From: Hyphomonadaceae bacterium UBA7672
Lineage (GTDB): Bacteria; Pseudomonadota; Alphaproteobacteria; Caulobacterales; Hyphomonadaceae
Length of the DNA: 64,000 nt
NCBI GenBank assembly: GCA_002483135.1
Contig: DLHI01000032.1
Location: forward strand, 1-64,000
Reading direction: 5' to 3'
Position numbers and translations under genes: made by a program. Under the pieces are notes generated by a model. It saw only the letters and a program-made list of their open reading frames with translations, had not been told where the DNA came from and did not search any database. This document shows positions 53,877-62,767 of the stretch, piece after piece; the first letter of the stretch is position 1, and every line of letters begins with the position of its first letter.

Positions 53877-54291
53877 GAGCCTTGTCTTACGCCTCCCAAT
53901 CCCCGTCGCCATGGAAATGTTGGCTTTCAAGCCAAGCCACAAGCCCGACCGGGCTAAACGATATGGACAGGTCAGATCATGGTCCGCGTCAGCCGGATTG
54001 CGGATTCTCCCCAGCAAATGGCAGCGAGTCCAAACCGAGTCCGCCTGCAGAACTTCCCCTGAAAGTTGAGTCTTCCGGGCCACAACCTGCATCAACCCGC
54101 CCTGCGGCGACGCGACTCAGCTGCCCTGTGTACAACCCCAATATATTGATTAACCTGTTGAGAAGCGCCCCAGCATATTGCGGCAACAGGCTCCGCAGAT
54201 ACTATCCCTTGAACGAGGGCAAGGGGCCGCCGTGATACTGACCTATATCTAGTGTCTTGCGCGATTCCCTAAGGCTGTGGAGACAGAATTC
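53877..54291 (+). promoter_or_regulatory. gcrA upstream region with six GANTC sites
   Basis: 415 bases without a convincing gene. GANTC sites at 54003, 54026, 54037, 54068, 54114 and 54263 cluster in 265 bases, whereas about one would be expected by chance. TTAACC at 54150-54155 resembles a CtrA half site. GTGGAG is the gcrA ribosome site. In Caulobacter gcrA transcription is reported to respond to CcrM methylation, CtrA and DnaA; the layout here fits this. Confidence 0.7.
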
Positions 54292-54831
54292 ATGGGCTGG
54301 ACCGAAGAACGCGTTGCAGAGCTGAAGAAACTCTGGGCCGAAGGGCACAGTGCCAGCCAGATCGCCAAGCGTCTGGGCTCGGTTACCCGCAATGCGGTGA
54401 TCGGCAAGGTGCACCGTCTCGGACTCTCCGGTCGGGCGACTCCTTCGCGCCCCGTGAAGCGCCCGCCGCGCCTGGCCCGGCCCAAGCCGCAGGCCATGCC
54501 GCGCCAGGCTTCGTCCTCCCCGGCCCCACGCCAGCAGACAGCGCTCGCTGTGCGGCCGGAGCCGGCTCACACGCACATCACCGAGGCCGAGGCCAATATC
54601 GAGCCCAAGCGCCTGTCGAACGGCGACATGGTCACAGTGCTCACCGTGAAGGACTCGATGTGCAAATGGCCGATCGGCGATCCGGCTGACAACAATTTCG
54701 GCTTCTGCGGCCATGCCGCCGCCGAGGGGTCGCCCTACTGCGCCGAACACGCCCGCGTCGCCTTCCAACCCGCCAAGAAGCGCGAACGCCGCGCCCGTGA
54801 GTTCGACTACATCCAGCGGTTGGCCGGCTAA
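54292..54831 (+). CDS. gcrA: Cell-cycle regulator GcrA
   Basis: 179 residues. GcrA binds methylated GANTC DNA and recruits sigma-70 RNA polymerase. The N-terminal DNA-binding domain is near identical to the family: MGWTEERVAELKKLWAEG, then QIAKRLGSVTRNAVIGKVHR. A Pro/Arg-rich linker follows. The C-terminal sigma-contact domain has CKWPIGDPADNNFGFCG and SPYCAEHARVAFQP with conserved Cys and His. ATG 54292 has GGAG at 9 bases. A 10-bp-stem terminator follows. Confidence 0.98.
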   Translation: MGWTEERVAELKKLWAEGHSASQIAKRLGSVTRNAVIGKVHRLGLSGRATPSRPVKRPPRLARPKPQAMPRQASSSPAPRQQTALAVRPEPAHTHITEAEANIEPKRLSNGDMVTVLTVKDSMCKWPIGDPADNNFGFCGHAAAEGSPYCAEHARVAFQPAKKRERRAREFDYIQRLAG

Positions 54832-54858
54832 CCCACTTCAGTTCTACCCGCGACGGCG

Positions 54859-54893
54859 CCGCCCCGGAGTCCGGCTGGATTCCGGGGCGGTTT
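54859..54893 (+). terminator. Terminator of gcrA
   Basis: CCGCCCCGGA (54859-54868) pairs with TCCGGGGCGG (54881-54890) over 12 bases, then TTTCGTT. Confidence 0.85.
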
Positions 54894-54930
54894 CGTTCTG
54901 GGCGGCTTGTCCGGCTCAGCGTCCGGCGCC

Positions 54931-55497
54931 TCAATGTCGCTCGTAAGCCCAGACCCATGTCGTCTGCTCGACAGGCTTCGGACCCCAGTCGTTGGGATCG
55001 TACTGGCGCAGCAGCACGCCACCACGTAGCTCCAGGCCACACGGCGCGGGCATGGCAAGCTCGCCCAGCGCCTCGGCTTCGACAGGCTCGTCCTCGACCC
55101 ACCCGCCCTCAAAATAGGTTCGCTTTCCCTCCTCGCGCGGGAGGAAGGTCTGGAAATAGTCGTCGTCGAAGAACAGCGTGACCTCGGACTGGAACAGCGA
55201 TGGCGTCGAGACGAGGCAGGCGACACGGCAGTTGGCGGGCCGGCGCGGCGAGCATTCGACAGCTTCGGCCGCAGCCAAGATCACGGCGAGACAAGCGCGC
55301 CGGGTTTCAAGCGTTGAATGCTCGGGATCAACCAGCTTCGAATAGACCGGAACCTTGAAATTCCAGAACCGCTCGCTCCCGCACTGATCCGACGTCGGCA
55401 GTTGCTGGACGATCTGTTCCGGCCAACGCGCCAGCGCCCGCAGATGCCGCCCGGGATTGCGCAGCTTGCGTTGCGGATGAAGATCGAGCCGTCGCAT
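54931..55497 (-). CDS. DUF3916-like hypothetical protein
   Basis: 188 residues, cytoplasmic. The layout HPQRKLRNPGRHLRALARWP, FWNFKVPVYSKLVDPEHST, ACLVSTPSLFQSEVTLFFDD and MPAPCGLELRGG resembles DUF3916, a small family seen mainly in Firmicutes, of unknown function. The assignment is by pattern and moderate. It lies 11 bases after the stop-side neighbour DUF1643 on the same strand, so the two may be co-transcribed. Confidence 0.6.
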   Translation of the reverse strand: MRRLDLHPQRKLRNPGRHLRALARWPEQIVQQLPTSDQCGSERFWNFKVPVYSKLVDPEHSTLETRRACLAVILAAAEAVECSPRRPANCRVACLVSTPSLFQSEVTLFFDDDYFQTFLPREEGKRTYFEGGWVEDEPVEAEALGELAMPAPCGLELRGGVLLRQYDPNDWGPKPVEQTTWVWAYERH

Positions 55498-55508
55498 GCC
55501 GCCCCGCC

Positions 55509-56051
55509 TCAGAAGCGGACCAGAGGCGTGTCGGCGCGCAGGTAGAGCGGATGCTTAGGGCTGCCGTCGCCATTCGTGCCGAAGCACCAGAGCGCGACCC
55601 CATCAGCCTTCAGGGCCGCAACCAGTTCCTGCCCCGCCGGCGCCAGCGCCTTGTTGAGCTTGCCGTGGCACAGCACAACCTTGCCTGCTTTCGCCGCCGC
55701 CTTGCGGATCATCGGCAGGTTGTCCCGCGACACCGCCGCGACGCCGGAAGCCAGCAGCATTTTTGGGTCCGTGGCGCGATAGTCGCCCACATTGGCCTTC
55801 ACCATCGCATCGAACCCCTCGCGTCGGGCGAACGTCCACTCGCGCGCGCAGGTGGGATCGTTGACGGAAGCGTCCGCTGTCGACGGGTTCATGCCGATGA
55901 ACATGATGTAGCGATCTGGAAACGCATCCCCGAGCCAGCGCCGCATCAGTTGGCGATAGCGGCCATCGGCGCTGAACGTAGCGTCGCCCTTCACGCCCGG
56001 CATCAGCGCCAGCCGGACCTTGCCGCCGGGATCGTGCGTATCAGCTGTCAT
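55509..56051 (-). CDS. DUF1643 family protein
   Basis: 180 residues. DUF1643 proteins share a core MFIGMNPSTADASVNDPTC, here with ANVGDYRATDPKMLLASG and VLCHGKLNKALAPAG, as in uncharacterised proteins near phage or restriction genes in other bacteria. The function is unknown. Start ATG 56051 gives MTADTHDPGG. It precedes the DUF3916-like gene by 11 bases. Confidence 0.8.
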   Translation of the reverse strand: MTADTHDPGGKVRLALMPGVKGDATFSADGRYRQLMRRWLGDAFPDRYIMFIGMNPSTADASVNDPTCAREWTFARREGFDAMVKANVGDYRATDPKMLLASGVAAVSRDNLPMIRKAAAKAGKVVLCHGKLNKALAPAGQELVAALKADGVALWCFGTNGDGSPKHPLYLRADTPLVRF

Positions 56052-56137
56052 GCAGCGCTCCGTGTGAAACACGCAAGCGGAAGCGATAGTGCGGTTCTCC
56101 CCCCGCGCAAAGCACGGAGGGGCGAAGCGCAGTCGAT

Positions 56138-57595
56138 CTATTTCGACACAAGGTCCTTCTGCAGCGTCCTGACGCAAAGCATGAAGAAGATCGCCGGCAG
56201 CACGTACAACACCGAGGTGATCACCAGCGAGTTCTGCAGCGCCTTGGCATCCGCCACCTTGCAGAATGCCTGCGCCGGCTCAGCCAGGGCTTTCAACGCA
56301 TCGCCCCTGCACGACCGCGCGGTCAGTTCAGCAAAGCCATCGGCGTTGGCCTGCATGGCGAACAGCGTATCTGCGACAAAGCCGATAAAGGGCGGGCCGA
56401 GTCCGTAGCCGAGCAGGTTGACGATAAAGAGGAGAATGGCTGTCGCGGTCGCGCGTGTACGTGCGCCAACGACGCCCTGACCGATGGTGTACTGCGCGGC
56501 GAGATAGCCGTACTTGATGCCCGCGCCAGCGCAGATGCCGATCAGCGCCACCCATTTGTTGTCTGACGAAAAGCCGATCACATAGAACGGCACGCAGGCG
56601 ACCAGGCCGACGGCCGGCAGCCACGCGATCGCATTCGGCCGCTGTTTCACGATCTTCTCAGCGACCCACCCGGTCGCCAGCACGCCCACCGACGCCGCGA
56701 ACGCAGACGGCACGTTGAACTGAAGCGCAGCCTCGGTCAGCGTGATGCCGTGCGTGCCCATCAGGAAGTCTGTCTGGAACGTTGTGATCCCGTAACCGCA
56801 GAACGACGCCAGCGTTGCTCCAGCCGCCATCAGCCAGAAGGATTTCTTGGACCCCAGCTCCCTTAGAGCTTCGGCAAAAGTCGCTCGCTTCGGTCTTACG
56901 GCGCCCGGCGGGTCGGTATAGCCGCGCGGCGGCTCCTTCACGGTAAAGCGGAAAAGCACGGCCAGGACGACACCGGCCATGCCAATGTAGATGAAGGCCT
57001 GCCTCCAGCCAAAGGCGTCCGCCACGGGGCCGCCAATGAGGTTGGCTGAAAGCGTCCCCATGGTGACGCCCATTGCGTAATACCCCAGCGCAGTCGAGCG
57101 GCGCTTGGGGGGATAGTAATCCGCGATGATCGAGTTGGCCGGCGGCGTGCAGCCTGCTTCGCCGACACCTACCAGAACGCGGCAGATCAGCAGCATCACG
57201 AAGCCGGATATCACCACGCCGCCGATCTCGACTGGCGCGACCATGCCCGACAGGGCCGTCGCCGCCGACCACAGCGCTATGCAGATCGTCATGATCCACA
57301 CCCGGTGGCCGTGTTCGGCAAACCGCGCCAGCGGAATGCCGACGACCGAATAGAAGAGCGCAAAGCCGATGCCGGTCAGGAGGCCGAAGTCACCCCTGGA
57401 TATCTGAAGCTCGTCCATCACCGGCTTCGCCACGATGCCGAGCAGGCCGCGATCGAGAAAGTTCAGGATGTAGACGAGCAGCAGCGCGTTGAGCACGTAA
57501 CTGCGATACGCCTTTGTTCCATATCCCGTCAGATGGCCCTCGCCGCCTGTCATCACTGGCGCGTCAGCGCCGGCGGCGCCGGTTTGCGTGCTCAT
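56138..57595 (-). CDS. MFS transporter, spinster-like
   Basis: 485 residues, 12 membrane helices. Family marks: NFLDRGLLGIVAKPVMDEL in helix 1 and GVGEAGCTPPANSIIADYYP after helix 4, then KEPPRGYTDPPG in the central loop. Such transporters in Sphingomonads and relatives export or import aromatic or lipid compounds, but the substrate is unknown. It is the near neighbour and paralogue of the next gene. An insertion between helices 11 and 12 holds three Cys (CRGDALK, FCKVAD). Confidence 0.86.
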   Translation of the reverse strand: MSTQTGAAGADAPVMTGGEGHLTGYGTKAYRSYVLNALLLVYILNFLDRGLLGIVAKPVMDELQISRGDFGLLTGIGFALFYSVVGIPLARFAEHGHRVWIMTICIALWSAATALSGMVAPVEIGGVVISGFVMLLICRVLVGVGEAGCTPPANSIIADYYPPKRRSTALGYYAMGVTMGTLSANLIGGPVADAFGWRQAFIYIGMAGVVLAVLFRFTVKEPPRGYTDPPGAVRPKRATFAEALRELGSKKSFWLMAAGATLASFCGYGITTFQTDFLMGTHGITLTEAALQFNVPSAFAASVGVLATGWVAEKIVKQRPNAIAWLPAVGLVACVPFYVIGFSSDNKWVALIGICAGAGIKYGYLAAQYTIGQGVVGARTRATATAILLFIVNLLGYGLGPPFIGFVADTLFAMQANADGFAELTARSCRGDALKALAEPAQAFCKVADAKALQNSLVITSVLYVLPAIFFMLCVRTLQKDLVSK

Positions 57596-57739
57596 CAGCC
57601 TGTCTCCCGCTCACGCCCGACGTTGTGGCCACGCCTGGACAGTCCCGGGAATGCTTACGAGTTTGCTCCGTTGGGTCCACCCACAATCGCGCAGAAGTTG
57701 CAGCGCCGAACTGACAACAGCGTCATGCTGCAAACGCAA

Positions 57740-57769
57740 ACGGCCGGGCCCTGTTGGGAGCCCGGCCGT
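57740..57769 (-). terminator. Terminator between the two MFS genes
   Basis: ACGGCCGGGC (57740-57749) pairs perfectly with GCCCGGCCGT (57760-57769) over 10 bases; leftward, it is followed by TTTGCGTTTG. It ends the upstream MFS transcript, so the two paralogues are separately transcribed. Confidence 0.82.
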
Positions 57770-57793
57770 GTAATCGCGGCTACGTTTCGCCGA

Positions 57794-59314
57794 TCAGACC
57801 GGCTTGACGACCATGTCCTTCTTCAGCGTGCGCGAGGCCATGAGGAAAAAGGCCGCTGCGGGGATGAAGAACAGCACGACAGCCGCCATCGACTGACGCA
57901 GGCCTTCGCCATAGGCGACCTTGCAGAGCGTGATGTTCTCGGCAGACATCCCGAGAGCAGCCAGAGCCTCAGGCGCCTTGGTCGTGGCCGCCTTGAGGCA
58001 CTGGGCCTGCGTGAGCACGCCGGATGCGTCCAGCGACTTGATCTGCAAGCCCATGAACATGTCGGACAGCATGCCCCCGACGAGCGGCCCGATGCCGTTG
58101 CCGATCACGGCGACAATGAACAGCAGGATGGCGATGGCCGACGCGCGCGAACGCTGCGAGACCACGCCCTGCCCGATCGTGTACTGCGAACCGAGATAAG
58201 CGTAGTGGGACAGGGCGCCTGCTCCCCAGACAGCGAGCTGCGGGAGGCCTGGGGCCATGTAGAAGCCCAGAATGTAGAGCGGGATGGCGATCAACAGGCC
58301 GACCGCCGGGATCCACGCCACTGCCGTGATCGATTTCGGCGTAGCCAGTTGGGTGAGGTAGCCGCCCAGGAAGGTGCCAACCGCCGAGATAAGGGCGAGC
58401 GGCACGCCATAGGTCAGGGCGAATGTGCCCGACGACATGCCGTGCACGCCGTCCATCATCACGGCCTGGAAAGCGAACATGCTGTAGCCGACGAAGGCGA
58501 CGAGCGAAGCGCCGATGGACATCGTCCAGAAGGTCGGCTTGCCGCCCAGTTCCTTGAGGGTCTGGACGATGTTGGCCTTCTCGATGTGCGAGGTTCCCGG
58601 CGGATCGGAGAAGCCGCGAGGCGGTTCCTTGACCGTCAGGAAGAGGACGAGCGCGATCACCAGTCCGGGCAGGCCAAGCGCGATGAAGGCGAAACGCCAG
58701 CCGAAGTTCTCGCCCCAGCCAAGCTGCTCGTGAATGTCGCCGACGCCGATGCTGGCGAAGAAGCTTACGACGGTCTCGTCTGTCAGCCCGACGATCACGC
58801 CCCCAAATCCGCTGGCTAGCGCGCTGCCGATCGTGACGCCCATGGCGAAGATGCCGAGCGCGTTGGCGCGGCTCCTCGGCTTGAAGTAATCAGCGATGAT
58901 GGAGTTGGACGGCGGCGTGCCGCCCGCTTCGCCGATGGCGACGCCGATGCGTGCGATCAGCAGGAAAACGAAGCTGGAGGCAAAGCCGCACAGCGCGGTC
59001 ATCAGTGACCAGATCGCGATGCACAGCGCCATGATGGCGACGCGGTTGAACCGGTCAGCCGCCATCGCAATCGGAATGCCCATCAGCGCATAGAACAGCG
59101 CGAAGGGAGGGCCGTTGAGAAAGCCGTATTCGGTGCTGCTGAGACCGAACTCACGGATGATCTGTGGGCCGACTACGCCTAGCAGGTTCCGGTCGATGAA
59201 GTTGAGCGTGTAGACGAAAGTCAGGGACAACAGGACGTAGAGCCGGTACCCCGGCGTTCCGAAACTCTGCCCTCCGGCCGGGGCTTCGCCCGCCGGTGTC
59301 GATGCTATCGCCAC
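57794..59314 (-). CDS. MFS transporter, spinster-like, paralogue
   Basis: 506 residues, 12 membrane helices. Shares with its neighbour NFIDRNLLGVVGPQIIREF, GEAGGTPPSNSIIADYFKP and KEPPRGFSDPPG, so the two arose by duplication. It has an extra stretch after helix 6 (SIGVGDIHEQLGWGENFGWR) and a C-terminal loop with Cys residues (QCLKAATT, ITLCKVAYGEG). The start is GTG 59314, with GGGAGGA 7 bases upstream. Confidence 0.87.
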   Translation of the reverse strand: MAIASTPAGEAPAGGQSFGTPGYRLYVLLSLTFVYTLNFIDRNLLGVVGPQIIREFGLSSTEYGFLNGPPFALFYALMGIPIAMAADRFNRVAIMALCIAIWSLMTALCGFASSFVFLLIARIGVAIGEAGGTPPSNSIIADYFKPRSRANALGIFAMGVTIGSALASGFGGVIVGLTDETVVSFFASIGVGDIHEQLGWGENFGWRFAFIALGLPGLVIALVLFLTVKEPPRGFSDPPGTSHIEKANIVQTLKELGGKPTFWTMSIGASLVAFVGYSMFAFQAVMMDGVHGMSSGTFALTYGVPLALISAVGTFLGGYLTQLATPKSITAVAWIPAVGLLIAIPLYILGFYMAPGLPQLAVWGAGALSHYAYLGSQYTIGQGVVSQRSRASAIAILLFIVAVIGNGIGPLVGGMLSDMFMGLQIKSLDASGVLTQAQCLKAATTKAPEALAALGMSAENITLCKVAYGEGLRQSMAAVVLFFIPAAAFFLMASRTLKKDMVVKPV

Positions 59315-59453
59315 GATGTCCTCCCTGCGGCTGCTCCCGAGCCGTCGTGGGCGCACCCTAGCTGGGGTTGCTTCAAGGGCAAGCGGAATGCAGGTAAAAC
59401 CCGCGACAACGCTTGCCGCAGCGCAGCAATACACGCGGACTTCAAAGTGGGGA

Positions 59454-60170
59454 TCAGATCAGGCCCTTGGCCTTCATGCTGATCGTTTCCGTAGCGCCAA
59501 CCACGAGATGGTCGTGCACCTTGATCTCCAGCGGAGCGAGCGCCTTCTCGATGTCGCGCGTGAGGTCGATATCGGCGCGTGAAGGCGTGGGATCACCACT
59601 GGGATGATTGTGGACGAGGATGATGGCCGAGGCCGATAGCTCAAGTGCGCGCCGGGCGATCTCGCGCGGATAGATGGGCGCATGGTCAACAGTGCCGCGC
59701 CCGGCGATCTCGTCCGCTATCAGCTTGTTCTTCCGGTCGAGGTAAAGAACGCGCGCCTGTTCGGACTTTTCGTGGCGCAGGGCGAGCTTCACATAGTTCA
59801 GCAAGGCAGCCCAGTTCGAGATAACCGGACGGTCGGCGATCTGGTCAGCTGCGGCGTGCTTCAGCAGCAGGCTTGCAGCGCGCAGATAGGACGCGGCGGT
59901 CTCTCCCACACCCTTAACTTCCATCAGGCGCTCAGGCGGTGCAGCCAGCACGCCGGACACGGTGCCAAAGCGCGCAAGCAGATCCTTTGCGATCGGCTTG
60001 GTGTCGACGCGCGGGATGAAGGCATAAAGGATGAGCTCGAGGAGTTCGTAGTCCTTGAGATGAGCGCCATCGCCCTCGAGAACGCGTTGCCGCAGGCGTT
60101 CGCGATGGCCGTGATAGTGGCGGGTTGGGCCTTCGGAAGCGCCGGACTTCGTCTTCCCCCCGTCCGCCAT
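59454..60170 (-). CDS. radC: RadC family protein (JAB/MPN domain)
   Basis: 238 residues. N-terminal helix-hairpin-helix part (HRERLRQRVLEGDGAHLKDY and MEVKGVGETAASYL) and C-terminal JAB/MPN metal site ILVHNHPSGDPTPSRADIDL. The role in DNA repair is not settled. It starts 5 bases after the map stop, so they are co-transcribed. Confidence 0.93.
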   Translation of the reverse strand: MADGGKTKSGASEGPTRHYHGHRERLRQRVLEGDGAHLKDYELLELILYAFIPRVDTKPIAKDLLARFGTVSGVLAAPPERLMEVKGVGETAASYLRAASLLLKHAAADQIADRPVISNWAALLNYVKLALRHEKSEQARVLYLDRKNKLIADEIAGRGTVDHAPIYPREIARRALELSASAIILVHNHPSGDPTPSRADIDLTRDIEKALAPLEIKVHDHLVVGATETISMKAKGLI

Positions 60171-60175
60171 GTCGA

Positions 60176-61021
60176 TCAGCCAGGCTCGGCGCCGGCGGTG
60201 TGCGGCGTATGCAGGCCCGTGGGCGACAGCGTGAAAATCTCGACGCCGGTCTCGGTGATGCCGACAGAGTGTTCGTATTGCGCAGACAGCGAACGGTCGC
60301 GCGTCTTGGCCGTCCAGCCATCCTGCATCAGGGCGACGTCGCGGCGGCCGAGATTGATCATCGGCTCGACGGTGAAGATCATGCCGGGGCGCAACTCCTC
60401 GCCCTGTCCGCGGCGGCCGAAGTGCAGGATGTTTGGTGAGTCGTGGAACACGCGGCCGAGGCCGTGGCCACAGAAGGCTTCGACGACCGAATAGCGCTGC
60501 CGTTCGGCATATTCCTGGATCGCGGCGCCAAGGTCGCCGAGGCGTGCGCCGGGCTTGATCGCCTCGATGCCCTTCATCATGGACTCGTAGGTGACATCCA
60601 TCAGGCGCGAGGCTTTCCGCTTCACCGTGCCGACCGAATACATGCGCGAAGTGTCGCCATGCCAACCGTCAACGATGACGGTGACGTCGATGTTGACGAT
60701 GTCGCCATCCTTGAGCGCACGCTGCGGGCTGGGAATACCGTGGCACACAACTTCGTTGATGGAGGTGCAGACGGTGTGGCGATAGCCCTTGTAGAACAGG
60801 CAGGCCGGCAGGCCGCCACGCTCCAGCACGAACTCGCGCGCCAAATCATCGAGCTTGCCGGTGGTGACGCCGGGAACGACGTGGGGCGCCAGCATGTCGA
60901 GGCATTCGGCGGCCAGGCGGCCGGCCCTGCGCATGCCCGCGAAGGCTTCCGGCCCATGCAGCTTGATCTCGTTGGTGTGGCGCGGCGGCGCATCCGTGGC
61001 GTCGATGAATCCCATCGTCAT
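60176..61021 (-). CDS. map: Methionine aminopeptidase type I
   Basis: 281 residues. Removes the N-terminal Met. Metal ligands are in NIDVTVIVDGWHGDTSRMY, FCGHGLGRVFHDSP, MIFTVEPMI and QYEHSVGITETG. The start ATG 61021 is chosen among three close ATGs because AGAGGA lies 8 bases upstream. radC follows directly. Confidence 0.96.
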   Translation of the reverse strand: MTMGFIDATDAPPRHTNEIKLHGPEAFAGMRRAGRLAAECLDMLAPHVVPGVTTGKLDDLAREFVLERGGLPACLFYKGYRHTVCTSINEVVCHGIPSPQRALKDGDIVNIDVTVIVDGWHGDTSRMYSVGTVKRKASRLMDVTYESMMKGIEAIKPGARLGDLGAAIQEYAERQRYSVVEAFCGHGLGRVFHDSPNILHFGRRGQGEELRPGMIFTVEPMINLGRRDVALMQDGWTAKTRDRSLSAQYEHSVGITETGVEIFTLSPTGLHTPHTAGAEPG

Positions 61022-61096
61022 GGGCATGTCCTCTCGTGTCGGCCGCCTACCTAGCACGGCCTGCGCCCGCTTGCGAACGCCGGAATTGGGCCTGAT

Positions 61097-61525
61097 CTAG
61101 TTCAGCTTGGCCCGGCGCCGGGGCGGCTCAGGCGCGAAAGGCTTGGGGATCGGCAGGGCGGGCACGCCCTCCTCGATCAGGTCCTTGGCCTCATCGGGCG
61201 TCACCTCGCCCCACACGGGCCGGTGTTCGGCTTCGCCATAATACATGGCGCGCGCCTCGCTGGCGAAGCTGTCGCCGATATAGTCGTGCGTCGAGGCGAT
61301 GTGTTCGCGGATTTCCGCGGCGGCCTTCGCGGCGGCGACTTCGGCGGGCACAGCCCTGTCCGATGAACGGACGGTGGGAGCCATGATCTGCTTGTGGACG
61401 TCGGTCGATCCGCACTTGGGGCATTCGATCAGCTTGCGCTTGCGCTGGCGGTCATACGCCTTCGAGTCCGAGAACCACGCCTCGAACTCATGTTCCCCCA
61501 CACATGCGAGAGAGTAGCGGATCAA
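61097..61525 (-). CDS. DUF1178 family protein
   Basis: 142 residues. MIRYSLACVGEHEFEAWFSD, then the zinc-finger-like ECPKCGSTDVHKQIMAPTV, and EARAMYYGEAEHRPVWGE near the end define DUF1178. Function unknown. The start is TTG 61525, fixed by the family N-terminus and GGGAG upstream. It follows grx by 15 bases; the pair is common in this class. Confidence 0.92.
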   Translation of the reverse strand: MIRYSLACVGEHEFEAWFSDSKAYDRQRKRKLIECPKCGSTDVHKQIMAPTVRSSDRAVPAEVAAAKAAAEIREHIASTHDYIGDSFASEARAMYYGEAEHRPVWGEVTPDEAKDLIEEGVPALPIPKPFAPEPPRRRAKLN

Positions 61526-61540
61526 GTCAGTTGTCTCCCT

Positions 61541-61813
61541 TCAGGCGACTGCGGGTTCGGCCAGCAGCGGATCGAGCCGGCCCTGGTAGTCGAGGTCGTG
61601 GATATCGTCCGAGCCGCCGACATGGCGACCGTTGATGAAGATCTGGGGGAAAGTGCTGCCGCCATGGCTGCGCTGGATCATCTCGCGACGCTTGTCCATG
61701 TCGTCGCCGGCCCGATATTCGACAACCTCCACGCCCTTGGAGGCGAGCAAGGACTTCGCCCGCGTACAGTAGCCGCAATACTCCCGCGTATAGATTTCGA
61801 CCCGCGCCGGCAC
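61541..61813 (-). CDS. grxC: Glutaredoxin 3
   Basis: 90 residues. Dithiol glutaredoxin: YTREYCGYCTRAKSLLAS with the CGYC active site, STFPQIFINGRHVGGSDD for glutathione binding. Start GTG 61813, with AGGAG 8 bases upstream. It leads grx-DUF1178 on the leftward strand. Confidence 0.95.
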   Translation of the reverse strand: MPARVEIYTREYCGYCTRAKSLLASKGVEVVEYRAGDDMDKRREMIQRSHGGSTFPQIFINGRHVGGSDDIHDLDYQGRLDPLLAEPAVA

Positions 61814-61913
61814 CGCCGAACTCCTGATCCTGAACGTGACACCCTGATGGTGACCGTTCGAAGCTGAACATCACATTATTACAGAGCGCTGAAACTCTGG
61901 AATCGTTCCAAAA

Positions 61914-62726
61914 CTATATGGTCATGCTCCGCGGGCCTGCAACACGGGCAAGTGTGATCACATCGACGCAGTCGGCGCCTGCACGTTTCAGCGTCCTGGC
62001 GCAGGCTTCCGCAGTGGCGCCGGTGGTCAAAACATCATCAACCAGCAGCACCCGCTTGCCCTTCACCAGTTTCAGCCGGCTGCCCCGCACGCGGAAAGCG
62101 CCCTGCACATTCCGCCGCCGGGCATCCGCCGACAGGTTGCCCTGGATCGGCGTGGAGCGGGCTCGCTTGAGGGCGTCGACCGACAGGCGCACGCCGCTCG
62201 TCCGCGACAGGGCGGCGGCCAGCCAGCCCGACTGGTTGAACCCCCGCCGGATCAGCCGGAAGTAATGGAGCGGAACGGGCGTGATCAGGTCGGCATCGGC
62301 CAGCAATTCCGACCCTGCCGCCGCCATCCAGCCGGCCAACGTCGCCAAACCATCGCGGCGGCCCTGGTATTTAAGCCCTAGAACAAGCTCGCGCGAGACG
62401 TCCCCGTAAATCAGGGCTGCGCGGGCACGATCATAGGCGGGTAGTCGGACGAGGCAGGCGCCACAGAGCTGGTCTGGCTCGACAGCGATTTCGAACGGCA
62501 TGCCACAGGCCCGGCACTGGGCGCCGGTTATGAAATTGAGCTTTGACCAGAGTTCGGGCTCCAGCGGCCCCGGCCCAGGCAATTCCCGGTGCGTAATCAA
62601 CGACCTCTGCGGCCAGATCAGCCCGGCCAGCCGCCTTGCCGCCCGCACATGTCCGGACGAGCGGCCACGGCGCGGCTTACCGGCGCGCCCGTCCGTCGCT
62701 ACATAGGCGTCAGATGACGTCTTCAC
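61914..62726 (-). CDS. comF: ComF family phosphoribosyltransferase-like protein
   Basis: 270 residues. N-terminal zinc-ribbon Cys residues (QCRACGMPF, LCGACLVRLP) and the PRPP-binding loop RVLLVDDVLTTGATAEA near the end. ComF proteins function in DNA uptake or related nucleotide metabolism. GTG 62726 has GGGGGAA upstream. It is divergent from the methyltransferase gene, 41 bases apart. Confidence 0.92.
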   Translation of the reverse strand: MKTSSDAYVATDGRAGKPRRGRSSGHVRAARRLAGLIWPQRSLITHRELPGPGPLEPELWSKLNFITGAQCRACGMPFEIAVEPDQLCGACLVRLPAYDRARAALIYGDVSRELVLGLKYQGRRDGLATLAGWMAAAGSELLADADLITPVPLHYFRLIRRGFNQSGWLAAALSRTSGVRLSVDALKRARSTPIQGNLSADARRRNVQGAFRVRGSRLKLVKGKRVLLVDDVLTTGATAEACARTLKRAGADCVDVITLARVAGPRSMTI

Positions 62727-62767
62727 CCATTCCCCCCTCAGCCTCCCCTAATGGGAAGGCCGACCCC

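Noticed and set aside
54121..54240. Replication origin near gcrA
   Set aside because: One imperfect DnaA-box-like TGTGTACAA and an AT-rich stretch are not enough; no dnaA, hemE or parAB genes are present.
57305..58819. Rightward 504-codon frame across the MFS genes
   Set aside because: It spans two real leftward genes and their terminator and has shadow-type Arg/Asp/His composition.
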